A DNA stretch of 64,000 bases from Sindora glabra (lineage: Eukaryota; Streptophyta; Magnoliopsida; Fabales; Fabaceae), in NCBI GenBank assembly GCA_020226215.1, contig CM035227.1:26229866-26293865 (forward strand). The letters are read 5' to 3'. Of this stretch, positions 63,380 through 64,000 are shown one piece after another. The first letter of the stretch is position 1, and each line of letters begins with the position of its first letter. A program made the position numbers and the translations under genes. The notes under the pieces were generated by a model. It saw only the letters and a list, made by a program, of their open reading frames with translations, had not been told where the DNA came from and ran no database searches.

Positions 63380-63760
63380 TCATCTGTAAGTAGTTTTAGT
63401 CACGCTTAAGAATTCTTATTAGTAAGAGTAGCATTTCTAATTGCAATTACGCCAACAAACAGGGACATGATGCCCATGTAAGGAAGGCAACAGTTAATGC
63501 ATAATGTCCGGCCATTATTTGGGGAATTCTTGTTGCAAAGGGGCAAAAAAAAAAAGAAAAAAAGAAAAAACAACCGCCAAGTATATTTTGAGAATAAGTA
63601 ATTAAATAGACAGAACTAAATAAATTTATGTCGAGTTTCCTTCAAAAGGAAAGTTCAGTAACATCAATATCAATCCAAAATTTTACTCGACATATTATGA
63701 ATGCACAGAATGCTGACAGTATCTGCCAAAAGCTGTTACATTCACACGAACAAAATTATG
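63380..63760. repeat. Third, deleted copy of the receptor kinase 3' flank
   Basis: Matches 16305-16990 (and 45500-48850) with internal deletions: agcatttctaattgcaatta, then the block with gatgcccatgtaag, then tatgaatgcac and gttacattcacacga. Orientation is the same, so another minus-strand kinase copy may lie to the right of the window. Confidence 0.75.
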
Positions 63761-64000
63761 AATTTAAATTTAATTTATTATTAATATAAAATATTTTATA
63801 TTATTAATGAACGGAAAGAAGAAGATATATTATTAAGTTTGATTCAAAATCAAATTATTTTTAATTACTGATTGTTTTCTATTGTGAGTTTTTTCTTATT
63901 CAAATTAGAATTGCATTGGCAAACAAGTAATTTTGACTATATATTTATATTAATAAAAAAAATTCAGGTATAAGAAAGATGTGAGATAAATGCCTATGGA
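63761..64000. other. Right edge, AT-rich
   Basis: Homology to the kinase 3' flank ends near 63760. No gene seen. Confidence 0.3.

Noticed and set aside
1..64000. CRISPR arrays, bacterial operons, organelle insertions
   Set aside because: No regularly spaced identical repeats, no ribosome-binding or operon pattern, and no organelle genes recognised.

Overview
This is AT-rich nuclear DNA from a flowering plant, most likely a eudicot. The evidence is a Xa21/EFR-type leucine-rich-repeat receptor kinase with its single conserved intron, Ty1/copia and Ty3/gypsy LTR elements, CACTA transposons, long-TIR elements and abundant small inverted-repeat elements. I cannot name the species. There is no bacterial signature and no CRISPR array. 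I see no intact host gene; every recognisable coding region is broken.

The main layout is a tandem duplication of a unit of about 20 kb. Copy 1 runs from about 4955 to 24942. Copy 2 runs from 24943 to about 62007 and is longer because it received more insertions. Each copy holds, in order: inverted-repeat elements, a CACTA-type left end, a CACTA transposase (TNP2) pseudogene on the plus strand, CACTA subterminal DNA, and an LRR receptor kinase pseudogene on the minus strand with its upstream flank. A deleted third copy of the kinase 3' flank starts near 63380, so the locus is probably part of a larger receptor-kinase cluster.

The copies serve as empty-site references for each other, so several insertions can be placed to the base. 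In copy 2 these are: a 1446-bp LTR fused to a full-length copy of a tRNA-Asp (33209-34654, duplication ATACT); a 7.9-kb Ty1/copia element (37393-45333, duplication AATCT); a 2.7-kb gypsy-type solo LTR (45905-48605); a long-TIR element (49060-50095); and a 5.07-kb CACTA element (50812-55880, duplication AGA). The last lies in the kinase exon and carries fragments of an AOP-like 2-oxoglutarate dioxygenase gene and of the ribosomal protein eS1/RPS3a gene. In copy 1 the receptor's N-terminal half is missing, and a 1.3-kb fold-back element lies at the break.

Left of the duplication, 1061-3811 is a small LTR retrotransposon without coding capacity but with both LTRs, primer site, polypurine tract and target duplication recognisable. 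The window is best read as the decay of a duplicated immune-receptor locus under repeated transposon insertion. Identity figures are estimates by eye.
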